Shown here: positions 44,785-53,482 of the stretch, piece by piece
Position numbering within the stretch: position 1 is the first letter of the stretch
Layout of the letters: the number at the start of each line of letters is the position of its first letter
NCBI GenBank assembly: GCA_963830775.1
Contig: CAWHNT010000047.1
Location: 372,001 to 436,000, forward strand
DNA length: 64,000 nt
Source: CAWHNT01 sp963830775
GTDB taxonomy: Bacteria; Pseudomonadota; Alphaproteobacteria; Geminicoccales; Geminicoccaceae
Direction of reading: 5' to 3'
Position numbers and translations under genes: made by a program
Notes under the pieces: generated by a model
Told to the model about the DNA's origin: nothing
The model's input: the letters and a program-made list of their open reading frames with translations, nothing else
The model's database searches: none

Positions 44785-45870
44785 ATGACCGACCTCAGGC
44801 TCGAGGGCCTTGCCAAGAGCTACGGCAAGGTCCAGGCGCTGGACGGCGTCTCGTTCACGGTGGAGGCGGGCGAGTTCGTGGCCCTGCTGGGACCCAGTGC
44901 GGCCGGGAAGACCACGACGCTGCGCGCCGTCGCCGGGCTCGAGAAGCTGAACGCGGGCCGGGTTCTGTTCGCCGGCCGCGACATCACCGACGCTCCCGTC
45001 CAGGGGCGCGGTATGGCGATGATCTTCCAGACCTTCGCCCTCTACCCGCATCTCAGCGTCCGCGCGAACCTGGCCTATCCCTTGCGCGAGGCCGGGGTCG
45101 ACCGGGCCGAGATCGAGCGCCGCGTACGGGAGATGGCCGAGCTCCTGCGCATCTCTCATACGCTGGGGCGCAAGCCCACGACAGCCTCGGGCGGCGAGCA
45201 GCAGCGCATCGCGATCGGCCGGGCGCTGATCCGGCGCCCGAAGCTGCTGCTGCTCGACGAGCCGCTCACCAACCTCGACGCCAAGCTCCGACACGACACC
45301 CGGGCCGAGTTCAAGCGGCTGCATCGCGAGCTCGGCATGACCATGCTCTACGCCACGCCCGACGAGCTCGAGGCCTTGAGCATGGGGCAGCGGATTGCCG
45401 TCATCCGGCAGGGTCGGATCGTCCAGACCGGCACGCCCGACGAGCTCTTCGACCAGCCTGTCGACAGCTTCGTCGCCGCCAAGGTCGGCTCCCCGCCCAT
45501 GAACCTCCTGCCCGCCACCAGCGATGGCGGCGCCATCCGCCTCACTTTCGGCGAGGTCGCAGGTGGGCCCTGGGCGTCGGCACTTGGCGCGTTCCCGTCC
45601 GGCACGGCACTCCTGTTCGGCTTTCGGCCGCACGATGTCCGTCCGGCCGAGGGCGACGCGCGGGGACCGCGGTTCCCGGCGCGAGTCCATCTCACGGAGC
45701 CCTTGGGCGACATCACCGTGCTCGACCTCGAGGTGCCGGGGGCCGTATTCCGCATGGTGCTGCCCGAGGAGCGCGCGGTGCGGTACCGGCAGGGCGATGA
45801 TCTCACGGTCGAGCTGTCGGCCGAGCACAGCCATCTCTTCGCGATGGACACCGGCACGGCGATTCGATAA
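44785..45870 (+). CDS. Carbohydrate ABC importer ATPase 1 (H-loop His missing)
   Basis: A MalK-like 361-residue ATPase. Walker A GPSAAGKT (36-43), signature ASGGEQQ (134-140) and Walker B LLLLDEP (155-161) are good. The switch (H-loop) region reads YATPDELEAL where the family has the THDQ pattern, so residue 192 is Pro in place of His. A C-terminal OB-type regulatory domain follows (about 235-361). Its partner at 49378 has an intact His192 but a degenerate signature, so together they would form one good and one poor ATP site. Starts four bases after the DJ-1 gene. Confidence 0.9.
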   Translation: MTDLRLEGLAKSYGKVQALDGVSFTVEAGEFVALLGPSAAGKTTTLRAVAGLEKLNAGRVLFAGRDITDAPVQGRGMAMIFQTFALYPHLSVRANLAYPLREAGVDRAEIERRVREMAELLRISHTLGRKPTTASGGEQQRIAIGRALIRRPKLLLLDEPLTNLDAKLRHDTRAEFKRLHRELGMTMLYATPDELEALSMGQRIAVIRQGRIVQTGTPDELFDQPVDSFVAAKVGSPPMNLLPATSDGGAIRLTFGEVAGGPWASALGAFPSGTALLFGFRPHDVRPAEGDARGPRFPARVHLTEPLGDITVLDLEVPGAVFRMVLPEERAVRYRQGDDLTVELSAEHSHLFAMDTGTAIR

Positions 45871-45939
45871 CGAAGCCCGGCTAGAATGGCCGCCGCACGG
45901 ATGGCGGGCACCAGCAGTCCGGATCAGGGGGTTAAGAGA

Positions 45940-47361
45940 ATGCGTGGCGCGCTTGCTGCGGCCTTCGGCGTCCTCGCCGGTACGGCGGCACTCACCGGCA
46001 CGAGTCCGGTCCAGGCCAAGGACATCGTCCTCAAGATGGCGGTGCCGGACTGGCCGCCGACCCGGATCATGCAGGACCTCGCCAACGAACGCTACAAGGC
46101 CAAGTCCGGCAACAGTGTCCGGCTCGAGGCCGACTTCATCCCGTGGGGAGTTTATTACGAGCGGCTCGCCGCCTCCCTCACCTCGGGTGAGAAGAAGTAC
46201 CAGATGGCCGTCTCCGACAGCCAATGGCTGGGCGCCTTCGTCGAAGGCGGCTACTACATGAAGATCAACCAGTTCATCGACGCTGACCCGGAATGGCAGG
46301 CCATCTTCAAGGACCTGCACCCGAACCTGGTCGCCTCCTACTCCACCTACCCGCACAAGACCGAGAACTACTACGGTTTCCCGCAGTTCCCGGACGTGCT
46401 CGTCACCTACTACCGCAGTGACGCGTTCTGCGACCAGAGCGAGCAACAGGCGTTCCAGGCCAAATACGGCAAGAAGCTGCCCTGCACGCCCGAGGAAATG
46501 GACGATCTCGACTGGGACACGTTCGGGCAGATCGGCGAGTTCTTCCAGCGCGCCCGCGGTGAGAACCTGATGGGCAAGCCGCTGGACGACGACTTCTACG
46601 GTGTCGCCTACCAGGCCGGCAAGGACTACGACTTCGCCATCATGCAGGCGAACGGCTTCATCTGGCAGCATGGCGGGAGCATCTGGGACGAGACCAAGGC
46701 GCCGGAGGGACAGGCGGAGGGCGTGGTGAACTCGCCCGAGGCCTTGAAGGCGGTGGAGCAGTACCTCTCGTACATCAAGTACATGCCGCCGATCGCCAAG
46801 ACCGGCACCATGGACATCTTCAAGACCGACGAGCTGTTCCGCGAGGGCAAGGTCGCCCTCAACGTGAACTGGATCGGCTTCGCCGAGAGCGCCATCAGCC
46901 CGCAGACCTCGAAGGTCGTGGGCAAGATCGCCTTCGCCCAGCCGCCCGGCCTGCGCGGGTCCGACGGCAAGATCATCCGCTGGCAGAACATCGGCGGCCA
47001 GCCCTTCGTGCTCACCACCTGGAACAGCGAGGAGATCACCCAGGAGTCGCTCGACTTCTGCAAGTGGTGGCTGTCCAAGGAGATCCAGACCGAGTACGCC
47101 CGCCGCGGCGGCCAGAGCGGCCTGAAGAGCGTCTACAGCCAGCCCGACTACAACACGTTCCGGCCCTGGAACCGCACCTGGGCGCCCAGCCTCGACTGGC
47201 AGAAGGACGTCTGGCACGTGCCAGACTTCTATGAGATGCTGGTCCAGTCGCAGGAGGAGCTGGTCAAGGCGATCACCGGCCAGCAGGATGCGAAGACCAC
47301 GATGGACAACATCGCCGCCTTCCAGCAGGACCTGCTGACCCAGGCCGGCCTCATCAAGTAG
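45940..47361 (+). CDS. Carbohydrate ABC importer solute-binding protein (family 1)
   Basis: A 473-residue periplasmic binding protein. Signal peptide (RGALAAAFGVLAGTAALTGT), then the type-1 sugar-binder layout: IVLKMAVPDWPPTRIMQDLA, FIPWGVYYERLAASLTSGEK, YYGFPQFPDVLVTYYRSDAF, GFIWQHGGSIWDETKAPEGQ, LFREGKVALNVNWIGFAESA and GGQPFVLTTWNSEEITQESL. The many Trp and Tyr are typical of a carbohydrate pocket. AGGGGG precedes the ATG. It lies between ATPase 1 and the permeases. The sugar or polyol bound cannot be told from sequence. Confidence 0.92.
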   Translation: MRGALAAAFGVLAGTAALTGTSPVQAKDIVLKMAVPDWPPTRIMQDLANERYKAKSGNSVRLEADFIPWGVYYERLAASLTSGEKKYQMAVSDSQWLGAFVEGGYYMKINQFIDADPEWQAIFKDLHPNLVASYSTYPHKTENYYGFPQFPDVLVTYYRSDAFCDQSEQQAFQAKYGKKLPCTPEEMDDLDWDTFGQIGEFFQRARGENLMGKPLDDDFYGVAYQAGKDYDFAIMQANGFIWQHGGSIWDETKAPEGQAEGVVNSPEALKAVEQYLSYIKYMPPIAKTGTMDIFKTDELFREGKVALNVNWIGFAESAISPQTSKVVGKIAFAQPPGLRGSDGKIIRWQNIGGQPFVLTTWNSEEITQESLDFCKWWLSKEIQTEYARRGGQSGLKSVYSQPDYNTFRPWNRTWAPSLDWQKDVWHVPDFYEMLVQSQEELVKAITGQQDAKTTMDNIAAFQQDLLTQAGLIK

Positions 47362-47434
47362 GCTGAGCTGACTACAGGCGGGAGCGGAGCCGCAGAGTTC
47401 CGCCCTGCCATCGAACAAGGGAGGCATTATCAGG

Positions 47435-48496
47435 ATGACGGCCGTGGCCGGCACATCACTTGAGCCGCCGGTCCGGCTCCTGCAGCCGAACTGGGCGAAC
47501 TGGCGGTTGGCCCTGCTGGTCGCGGCCGTCCTCATCCCGGCGGCGATCCTGCTGCTGCCGCCGGCGATCTCGTTCTGGGTGGCGCTGGCGGCAGCGGCCG
47601 CCGTGGCTTTCACGGCCACGGTGAACGCGTGGGGTCGCCACACGGGCGGGCTGCTGGTGGCGCCGGCGCTGGCGCTGCTGTTCGTCATGAACATCTTTCC
47701 GCTGATGTGGTCGTTCGGGCTCAGCTTCTTCGCCTACCGGGCGAACCGTCTGGCGCCACCGACCTTCATCGGCCTCGACAACTATGTCTGGGCATTGAAC
47801 GATCCCGTGATCTGGGAGCGGCTGCAGACGACGGCCCTTGCCGTTACACTTACCGTCGCCCTGCAGATGATCATCGGCTTCCTGCTGGCGCTTCTTTTCG
47901 AGCGCCAGTTTCCTGGCCGGCGCTATCTTCTGATCCTGGTCCTGACCCCGATGATGCTCTCCTACGTCGCGGTGGGCGCCTTCTTCCGCTACTACTACGA
48001 GCCCACGTTCGGCCTGCTGAGCCAGGCCGTCCGTGCCTTCACCGGCAGTCCCTTCATCCTGCTCGAGACGCCGGCAGGAGCGCTGGCCGGGATCGTCTTC
48101 GCCGATGCCTGGATGTGGTCGCCGTTCGTCATGCTCCTGGTGCTGGCCGGTCTCGTCTCGGTGCCGAAATACCTCTACGAGGCGGCCGAGATCGACCGCG
48201 CCTCGTGGTGGCGACGGTTCCGCACCATCACCTTCCCCTACATCAAGGGCCTGCTGCTGCTGGCGCTGCTGTTCAGGACGATCGAGGCCTTCAAGCTGTT
48301 CGACATCGTCTTCCTGATCACCAATGGCGGACCCGGCACGGCGACCGAGACCATCGCGGTCTACGTCTATCGCCTGGCTTTCCAGTATTTCCGCACCAGC
48401 CAGAGTGCGGCGCTCGCCTACATCCTGCTGTTCATCGTGATCGTGCTGACCAACCTTTACCTCTACTTCGTCAACCGTCGCGCGCAGGAGGCCTGA
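47435..48496 (+). CDS. Carbohydrate ABC importer permease 1 (MalF/UgpA-like)
   Basis: A 353-residue inner-membrane permease. Two extra N-terminal helices (LALLVAAVLIPAAILLLPPA and ISFWVALAAAAAVAFTATV) precede the six-helix core, and the EAA loop that contacts the ATPase reads LYEAAEIDRASWWRRFRTIT. GGGAGG precedes the ATG. It is four bases from the second permease gene; together the two form the membrane channel. Confidence 0.92.
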   Translation: MTAVAGTSLEPPVRLLQPNWANWRLALLVAAVLIPAAILLLPPAISFWVALAAAAAVAFTATVNAWGRHTGGLLVAPALALLFVMNIFPLMWSFGLSFFAYRANRLAPPTFIGLDNYVWALNDPVIWERLQTTALAVTLTVALQMIIGFLLALLFERQFPGRRYLLILVLTPMMLSYVAVGAFFRYYYEPTFGLLSQAVRAFTGSPFILLETPAGALAGIVFADAWMWSPFVMLLVLAGLVSVPKYLYEAAEIDRASWWRRFRTITFPYIKGLLLLALLFRTIEAFKLFDIVFLITNGGPGTATETIAVYVYRLAFQYFRTSQSAALAYILLFIVIVLTNLYLYFVNRRAQEA

Positions 48497-48499
48497 GCG

Positions 48500-49372
48500 A
48501 TGGCAGCGGGCGCACGACGCCCGATCGGTGAGGCCGGCTGGGGCTGGACGTTGGGGGCCGGGATCGTCAGCTTCATCTACTTCTTCCCGGTCTTATGGAT
48601 CATCCTGACTGCGTTCAAGCAGAACCAGGACGCCCTGGCCATTCCGCCGGTCTGGTTCTTCACGCCGACGCTCGACAATTTCCGCGAGGTGTTCTTTCGC
48701 TCCTACAGTGCCGGAGCCGAGGCGGTCAGCACGGGCTTCGATCTCTTCTTCTTCAACTCGGTCTTCGTCTCCAGCGCCAGCGTCGTCATTGCGCTCGTGC
48801 TCGGCACGGCAGCGGCCTACGGCTTTTCCCGCTTCCCGCTCAAGGGCAACGACACCTATCTCTTCGTTATCCTGACCACCCGGATGATGCCGGCGATCGT
48901 CGTCATCATCCCGATCTTCCTCATGTTCCAGGTGATCGGCCTGGCCGGGAGCTACACCGGCATCATCCTGCTCTACACCGCCTTCAACCTGCCCTTCACC
49001 GTCTGGATGATGAAGAGCTTCTTCGATGAGCTCTCGCCCGACGTCGAGGACGCCGCGCGCATGGATGGCAGCTCGGAGATCAAGGTCTTCTTCAGGATCT
49101 GCCTGCCGCAGGTGCTGGCCGGGATCGCCGCCACTGCCGTGTTCGGCCTGATCCTTACCTGGAACGAGTTCCTCTTCGCCCTTCTGCTCACCGGCGTGGA
49201 GACCCGCACCATCCCTGTGGCCATGGCGCAGACCATCGGCGGCGACATCGGCGTGCGGTGGGGGCTCCTGGCCGCCATCGAGACGCTCTTCCTCGTCCCG
49301 GTGATCGTCTTCGTCTTCGTGCTGCAGAACCACCTGCTGCGCGGCGTCACCTTCGGCACGATCAAGCGCTAG
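48500..49372 (+). CDS. Carbohydrate ABC importer permease 2 (MalG/UgpE-like)
   Basis: A 290-residue six-helix permease. The EAA loop reads VEDAARMDGSSEIKVFFRIC, and the family end LLTGVETRTIPVAMAQTIGG and LLRGVTFGTIKR is present. The start at 48500 follows the first permease by four bases and the stop is six bases before the second ATPase gene, so expression is coupled. Confidence 0.92.
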   Translation: MAAGARRPIGEAGWGWTLGAGIVSFIYFFPVLWIILTAFKQNQDALAIPPVWFFTPTLDNFREVFFRSYSAGAEAVSTGFDLFFFNSVFVSSASVVIALVLGTAAAYGFSRFPLKGNDTYLFVILTTRMMPAIVVIIPIFLMFQVIGLAGSYTGIILLYTAFNLPFTVWMMKSFFDELSPDVEDAARMDGSSEIKVFFRICLPQVLAGIAATAVFGLILTWNEFLFALLLTGVETRTIPVAMAQTIGGDIGVRWGLLAAIETLFLVPVIVFVFVLQNHLLRGVTFGTIKR

Positions 49373-49377
49373 GGGCC

Positions 49378-50466
49378 ATGTCCACGATCTCCCTGCGCAA
49401 CGTGACCAAGCTGTTCGGCAGCCTCAAGGCCGCCGACGCGGTGAGCCTGGACGTGGGGGCGGGCGAGACCGTCTGCCTCCTTGGTCCGTCGGGCTGCGGC
49501 AAGACCACCACCTTGCGGATGATCGCAGGCCTCGAGACCGCAACCTCCGGCGACATCATGGTGGCCGGACGGCGGGTCAATGACCTGGCGCCATCGGAAC
49601 GGGACATCGCCATGGTGTTCCAGTTCTACGCCCTCTATCCGAGCCTCACGGTCAAGGAGAACCTGGCCTTTCCCCTGCGCTCCGATGGCCTGCCGGCTGC
49701 CGAGATCGAGGCCAGGGTGATGCGCACCGCCCGCACGCTCGACCTCGTGCCGGTGCTGGACCGCATCCCCGGCCGGCTCGCCGAGGGCGAGAAGCAGCGG
49801 GTCGCCGTCGGCCGCGCCATCGTCCGCGATCCCAACTGCTTCCTCTTCGACGAGCCGCTCTCCCGCCTCGACGTCGAGCTGCGCCAGGAGATGCGCGGCA
49901 AGATCAAGGAGGTGCTGACCGGGCTGTCCAAGGCAACGGTGATCGTCACCCACGACCAGCTCGAAGCACTCACCATGGCCGATCGGATCGCGGTCATGCG
50001 CGCCGGCCGGATCGAGCAGGTGGCCAGCCCGCACGACATCTTCACCAGGCCCACCAATCTGTTCGTCGCCGGCTTCATCGGCACCCCGGCCATGAACCTG
50101 CTCGACGCCCACTATGTCGGGCAAGATGGCGATCTGGGCCGTTTCCGGGTCGACCAGCAGGAGATCCGCCTGCCGGTGAACGGTGCTGCCGGGTGGATGG
50201 CGCCGGGCGCAAGGCTCACGCTCGGCATCCGCCCGCGCGCCTTCGACCTCGTCTCCGAGGCCTTGCCCGACACGCTGACCGCGGAAGCCGACCTGATCGA
50301 GCCTATGGGAGCGGAAACTCTGGTGCACGGCGTCGAGGCTGGCCGCGACATCCGGGTCGTGGTCCCGCGCAGCCTTCGGGTCCGGACCGGCACCCGCCTC
50401 CACCTCCGCCCCAAGGCGGGCCAGCTCCATCTCTTCGACGAGAGCGGAAGGCGGGTCAGCGCATGA
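49378..50466 (+). CDS. Carbohydrate ABC importer ATPase 2 (signature degenerate)
   Basis: A second MalK-like ATPase of 362 residues. Walker A GPSGCGKT (36-43), Walker B CFLFDEP (154-160) and the switch His192 (VIVTHDQLEALTM) are intact. The signature reads RLAEGEKQR (133-141) where LSGGQ is expected, so Ser and the first Gly are replaced by Ala and Glu. The C-terminal domain (about 235-362) is like the first ATPase's. Complementary defects between the two imply a heterodimer. The stop overlaps the next gene by four bases (ATGA). Confidence 0.9.
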   Translation: MSTISLRNVTKLFGSLKAADAVSLDVGAGETVCLLGPSGCGKTTTLRMIAGLETATSGDIMVAGRRVNDLAPSERDIAMVFQFYALYPSLTVKENLAFPLRSDGLPAAEIEARVMRTARTLDLVPVLDRIPGRLAEGEKQRVAVGRAIVRDPNCFLFDEPLSRLDVELRQEMRGKIKEVLTGLSKATVIVTHDQLEALTMADRIAVMRAGRIEQVASPHDIFTRPTNLFVAGFIGTPAMNLLDAHYVGQDGDLGRFRVDQQEIRLPVNGAAGWMAPGARLTLGIRPRAFDLVSEALPDTLTAEADLIEPMGAETLVHGVEAGRDIRVVVPRSLRVRTGTRLHLRPKAGQLHLFDESGRRVSA

Positions 50467-50891
50467 CCGAGACCGCGATGCCCGTCCGGGGCGGGATGTC
50501 GGCCCGGACCGCGCGCACGGTGGAGAACGCCATCATCGGCCTCTGCATCGCCGCCCTCGTCTTTGTCTTCCAGCCCTTCAGCAAGCTCCTCTCCGGCATC
50601 GGCATGGGCCTCGTCGTCCTGGGCGGCCTCGCCTTCAACCTCGTCCCCTTGTGCGAGCCAGGGCGCCCGGCGCGCAGCCTCGTCAAGGCGGCGATCATCG
50701 TGGTGGTGGTCTTCGTCGTGGTGCTGATCCTGGCCCTCGGCTCCGCGCATCTCTATGGCGAGTGGCTCGGGCGCAGCGGGCCTGAGCGCTCAGAGGCTGC
50801 GCCCGTCAAACCTCTGCGGTGTCAGCGTCTCGAGGTCGACCCCGTCGACACAGCGGACATTGATCGCGGCCATCGCCTTGCCGTCGGGTGA
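50463..50891 (+). CDS. Small membrane protein at the end of the importer operon
   Basis: A 142-residue protein with three predicted helices (AIIGLCIAALVFVFQPFSKL, GIGMGLVVLGGLAFNLVPLC, AAIIVVVVFVVVLILALGSA). Translation is coupled to ATPase 2 by an ATGA overlap. Some sugar and polyol importers with two ATPases carry a small extra membrane protein, and this could be such an accessory part. Its last third (from about residue 110) is hydrophilic and overlaps the opposite-strand GFA gene by about 100 bases, which is unusual; the true end may be shorter. Confidence 0.65.
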   Translation: MTETAMPVRGGMSARTARTVENAIIGLCIAALVFVFQPFSKLLSGIGMGLVVLGGLAFNLVPLCEPGRPARSLVKAAIIVVVVFVVVLILALGSAHLYGEWLGRSGPERSEAAPVKPLRCQRLEVDPVDTADIDRGHRLAVG

Positions 50892-51143
50892 GGTGGCGTA
50901 GGCGAAGGGCTGGACGCCGCAGACCGTGCAGAAGCGGTGGGCGATGACGTGCTTGTTGAAGCGGTACTCGGCGAGCTGGTCCTCGCCCGAGAGGAGGCGG
51001 AACTGCTCACGCGGCGCGAAGGTCAGGATCAGGCCCTTGTTCTGGCAGATGGAGCAGTTGCACTGCATCGTGCGGCCCAGGTCGGCCTCGGCCTCGAAGC
51101 GGACGACGCCGCAATGGCAGCCGCCGGTCACTGTGCTGCTCAT
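50790..51143 (-). CDS. GFA-family zinc-binding protein, second copy
   Basis: A 117-residue GFA-fold protein with the zinc Cys sets GGCHCGVVRF, QCNCSICQNKG and HRFCTVCGVQPF, then AYATSPDGKAMAAINVRCVD and the family end LTPQRFDGRSL. GGAG precedes the ATG at 51143. It is transcribed against the importer operon and its end overlaps the small membrane-protein gene. It differs from the copy at 6.2 kb in length and in the region after the second zinc pair. Confidence 0.87.
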   Translation of the reverse strand: MSSTVTGGCHCGVVRFEAEADLGRTMQCNCSICQNKGLILTFAPREQFRLLSGEDQLAEYRFNKHVIAHRFCTVCGVQPFAYATSPDGKAMAAINVRCVDGVDLETLTPQRFDGRSL

Positions 51144-51388
51144 GAGAGTGCTCCGGCCGTCAGAAGATCGTCGAGTCGGTCGTAGTTCATCGAGTTTTCC
51201 TTCTCCATTCCACTTGTGCGACCGCCGTCGCGGACCTGCTTCGAGCTGTAGGGAACAGGCCGGGCGAGCCTAGCGTCCAGCGTTGCAGGATGCCGGGTGT
51301 GGCCAGAGCATCACCTGGAAGGTGCAAATCAGGACGAACTCGTACTTAACCCAACGGTTATCTACCAGGCTGCGACTCTGGTCAAGCC

Positions 51389-52423
51389 TCAGCTGCCGGG
51401 TCGCGGGCGCGGGCTGCGGCCCCAGATCGGGCTGGTCACGTTCAGGCCCAGGATGCGGAGCACGTGGTGGGCACCGACGAAGGCGGGGTCGAGCTGGAGG
51501 GCCAGCGCCATCACCGCCATGGCCTCGACTCCACCTGGAGCCAGGGCGAGCCAGAGCTGGCCGAAGGGCAGGCCCAGCAGGGCGTACCCTCCCGCCGCGA
51601 ACAGTGCCGAGACCACCAGCGCCAGGAGCACGCTGGCGAAGGCGCCGGGAAGCGTGCTGCGCAGGATCCCGAGCCGGGTACCGCGGAACCGGGTGCCGAT
51701 CACGGCACCCGTCGCGATGAAGCCCATCACCATCAGCCACAAGGGCAGGCGCCCGCCGGCCAGGCCGCTGCCGTGCAGGACAGCACTCGCCACCATGGCA
51801 CCGAGCAGGACGCCGCCCGGCACCCGCAGCCAAGCCAACGCGGCCGCACCGCCGGCACTGGCGACGAGCGTCGCGATCACGTCCGGGGCGCTGGCGACCA
51901 TGGGGGCGGCGACCGCTGCCGTGTGGTCGCTGCCGCCCCAGTAGTTCAGGATGGAAGGCATCAGCGCCACCAGCGTGAAGAGGCGGATGCTCTGAGCGAC
52001 CGCCACGCGCGGCAGGTCGGCCGAGCTCGTGGCGGCCAGGATCAGTACCGAGGTGAGCGCCCCCGGCACGGAGGAGAAGCGGGCCGTGGGCCGGTCCCAG
52101 CCGTGCACGCGCTCGAGATAGGAGCTGGCGACGAGCATCGTCGCCACCACCGAGCCTGCGAGGATGGCGATGCTGAGCGGCCATGCCCGCATCTGCGCCA
52201 CGGTCTCGGGAGTGACCGCCGCTCCCATCGAGGCGCCAAGCAGCGCGAAGGCGGCGTTGCGCATGGGTGCAGGGATGCTGACCGGGACGCCGGCCAGGGC
52301 TGCGGCCGCCACCGCCATCATCGACCCGGCGAGCCAGGGGGCCGGCAGGCCCAGCAAGGCCGAGGCCCAGCCGCCTGCCGTCCCCAGGCCCAGGGTGAGG
52401 AGCACCCAGCCGGCCGTGAGCAC
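51389..52423 (-). CDS. AbrB-family membrane protein (COG3180 type)
   Basis: A 344-residue protein with about ten helices in two repeats of the AbrB membrane fold: PWLAGSMMAVAAAALAGVPV with RNAAFALLGASMGAAVTPET, and GGVLLGAMVASAVLHGSGLA with FIATGAVIGTRFRGTRLGIL. Both carry the family's VPGALTSVL/LPGAFASVL motif. The older name, ammonia monooxygenase regulator-like, is misleading; it is probably a transporter of unknown substrate. Starts at GTG 52423, 35 bases after the terC stop on the same strand. Confidence 0.82.
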   Translation of the reverse strand: MLTAGWVLLTLGLGTAGGWASALLGLPAPWLAGSMMAVAAAALAGVPVSIPAPMRNAAFALLGASMGAAVTPETVAQMRAWPLSIAILAGSVVATMLVASSYLERVHGWDRPTARFSSVPGALTSVLILAATSSADLPRVAVAQSIRLFTLVALMPSILNYWGGSDHTAAVAAPMVASAPDVIATLVASAGGAAALAWLRVPGGVLLGAMVASAVLHGSGLAGGRLPLWLMVMGFIATGAVIGTRFRGTRLGILRSTLPGAFASVLLALVVSALFAAGGYALLGLPFGQLWLALAPGGVEAMAVMALALQLDPAFVGAHHVLRILGLNVTSPIWGRSPRPRPGS

Positions 52424-52458
52424 GAGCGTGCCCGCGGCCGGCCGGCCACGTCCGTCGC

Positions 52459-53214
52459 TCAGTGCTTGTCCTCGACGATCGCACCCGACGCGGTGAGGCG
52501 CAGCCGCCGCTTGCGGGCCTTGGCCGCCAGGAGGTTGAGCGCCTCGACCGAGGCCGAGAAGGCGATCGCGAAGTAGAGGTAGCCGCGCGGGATGTGGAAG
52601 TGCAGCCCGTCCGCGATCAGCGCCATGCCCACCAGCAGGAGGAAGGTGAGCGCCAGCATCTTCACGGTCGGATGCTCGTTGACGAAATTGCCGACCGGGT
52701 CGGCCGCCACCAGCATCACGATCATGGCGATGACCACCGCCGTGATCATCACCGGCAGGTGATCCGACATGCCGACCGCGGTGATGATGGAATCGAGCGC
52801 GAAGACCACGTCGAGCACGATGATCTGGAGCGTGGCCGCGAAGAAGGTGATGCTGCCGACCGTGGACTCCTCCTCATGACCCTCCAGCATGTGATGGGTC
52901 TCCATGGTCCCTTTGACCATGAGGAAGGCGCCGCCCAGGATCAGCACCATATCGCGCCAGGAGACCTCATGGGCCATGACGGTGAACACAGGCGCTGTGA
53001 GCCCGATGATCCAGGTGAGCGAGAACAGGAGGACGATGCGGCCCAGGAGGGCGAGCGCCAGGCCGATGCGGCGTGCGAGCTGCTGCTGATGCTTGGGAAG
53101 TCGCCCGGAGACGATCGAGAGGAAGATCAGATTGTCGATGCCGAGCACGATCTCGAGCGCTGTGAGCGTCAGCAGACTGATCCAAACCTCATAGCTGGTC
53201 AGAAGCTCGAGCAT
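52459..53214 (-). CDS. TerC-family membrane protein
   Basis: A 251-residue protein with seven to eight helices. Family marks are ALEIVLGIDNLIFLSIVSGR with the charged IDN in the first helix, and VVFALDSIITAVGMSDHLPV with the DS pair. TerC-like proteins move or tolerate metals, manganese in several characterised cases, and help envelope protein metalation. ATG at 53214 has GAGGGGAG upstream. The leader contains two GC-rich hairpins (near 53258-53290 and 53283-53309) that could be regulatory. AbrB follows in the same direction. Confidence 0.9.
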   Translation of the reverse strand: MLELLTSYEVWISLLTLTALEIVLGIDNLIFLSIVSGRLPKHQQQLARRIGLALALLGRIVLLFSLTWIIGLTAPVFTVMAHEVSWRDMVLILGGAFLMVKGTMETHHMLEGHEEESTVGSITFFAATLQIIVLDVVFALDSIITAVGMSDHLPVMITAVVIAMIVMLVAADPVGNFVNEHPTVKMLALTFLLLVGMALIADGLHFHIPRGYLYFAIAFSASVEALNLLAAKARKRRLRLTASGAIVEDKH

Positions 53215-53453
53215 CGTGCGGGTACTCCCCTCGTGTGTGTTGTGTCGTCACCATGGCCCGGACCGGCGTCCACGCCGGCCGGCACCCTGCCGCAATGGTT
53301 AGGGCAGGGCTAGAGAGCAAGCGGCCGCGCATAATCCCTGGTTGATTCTTTTCCTGATCAACTAACGCAAATCAGGTCTTGGCGAATATTAACAGGGGTT
53401 TAGAATGCGCTGCATAACGAGGCGCAAGCCCACACACGCAGGTCCGATCTGAG

Positions 53454-53482
53454 AGGAGGCTTCAGGCCTCCTTATTTTTTTA
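53454..53482 (+). terminator. Intrinsic terminator on the + strand
   Basis: AGGAGGC (53454-53460), a TTCAG loop and GCCTCCT (53466-53472) form a perfect 7-bp stem, followed by TATTTTTTTATT. The T-run is only on the + strand, yet genes on both sides (terC, olsA) are on the - strand. It therefore ends a short rightward transcript that starts within 53215-53450. Confidence 0.75.

Noticed and set aside
44731..47694. 987-codon open frame opposite the importer genes
   Set aside because: Antisense to the ATPase and binding-protein genes with good family matches; no domain of its own.
53215..53330. Manganese (yybP-ykoY) riboswitch in the terC leader
   Set aside because: Hairpins are present, but I could not match the conserved core of that riboswitch by eye; a covariance-model search would decide.
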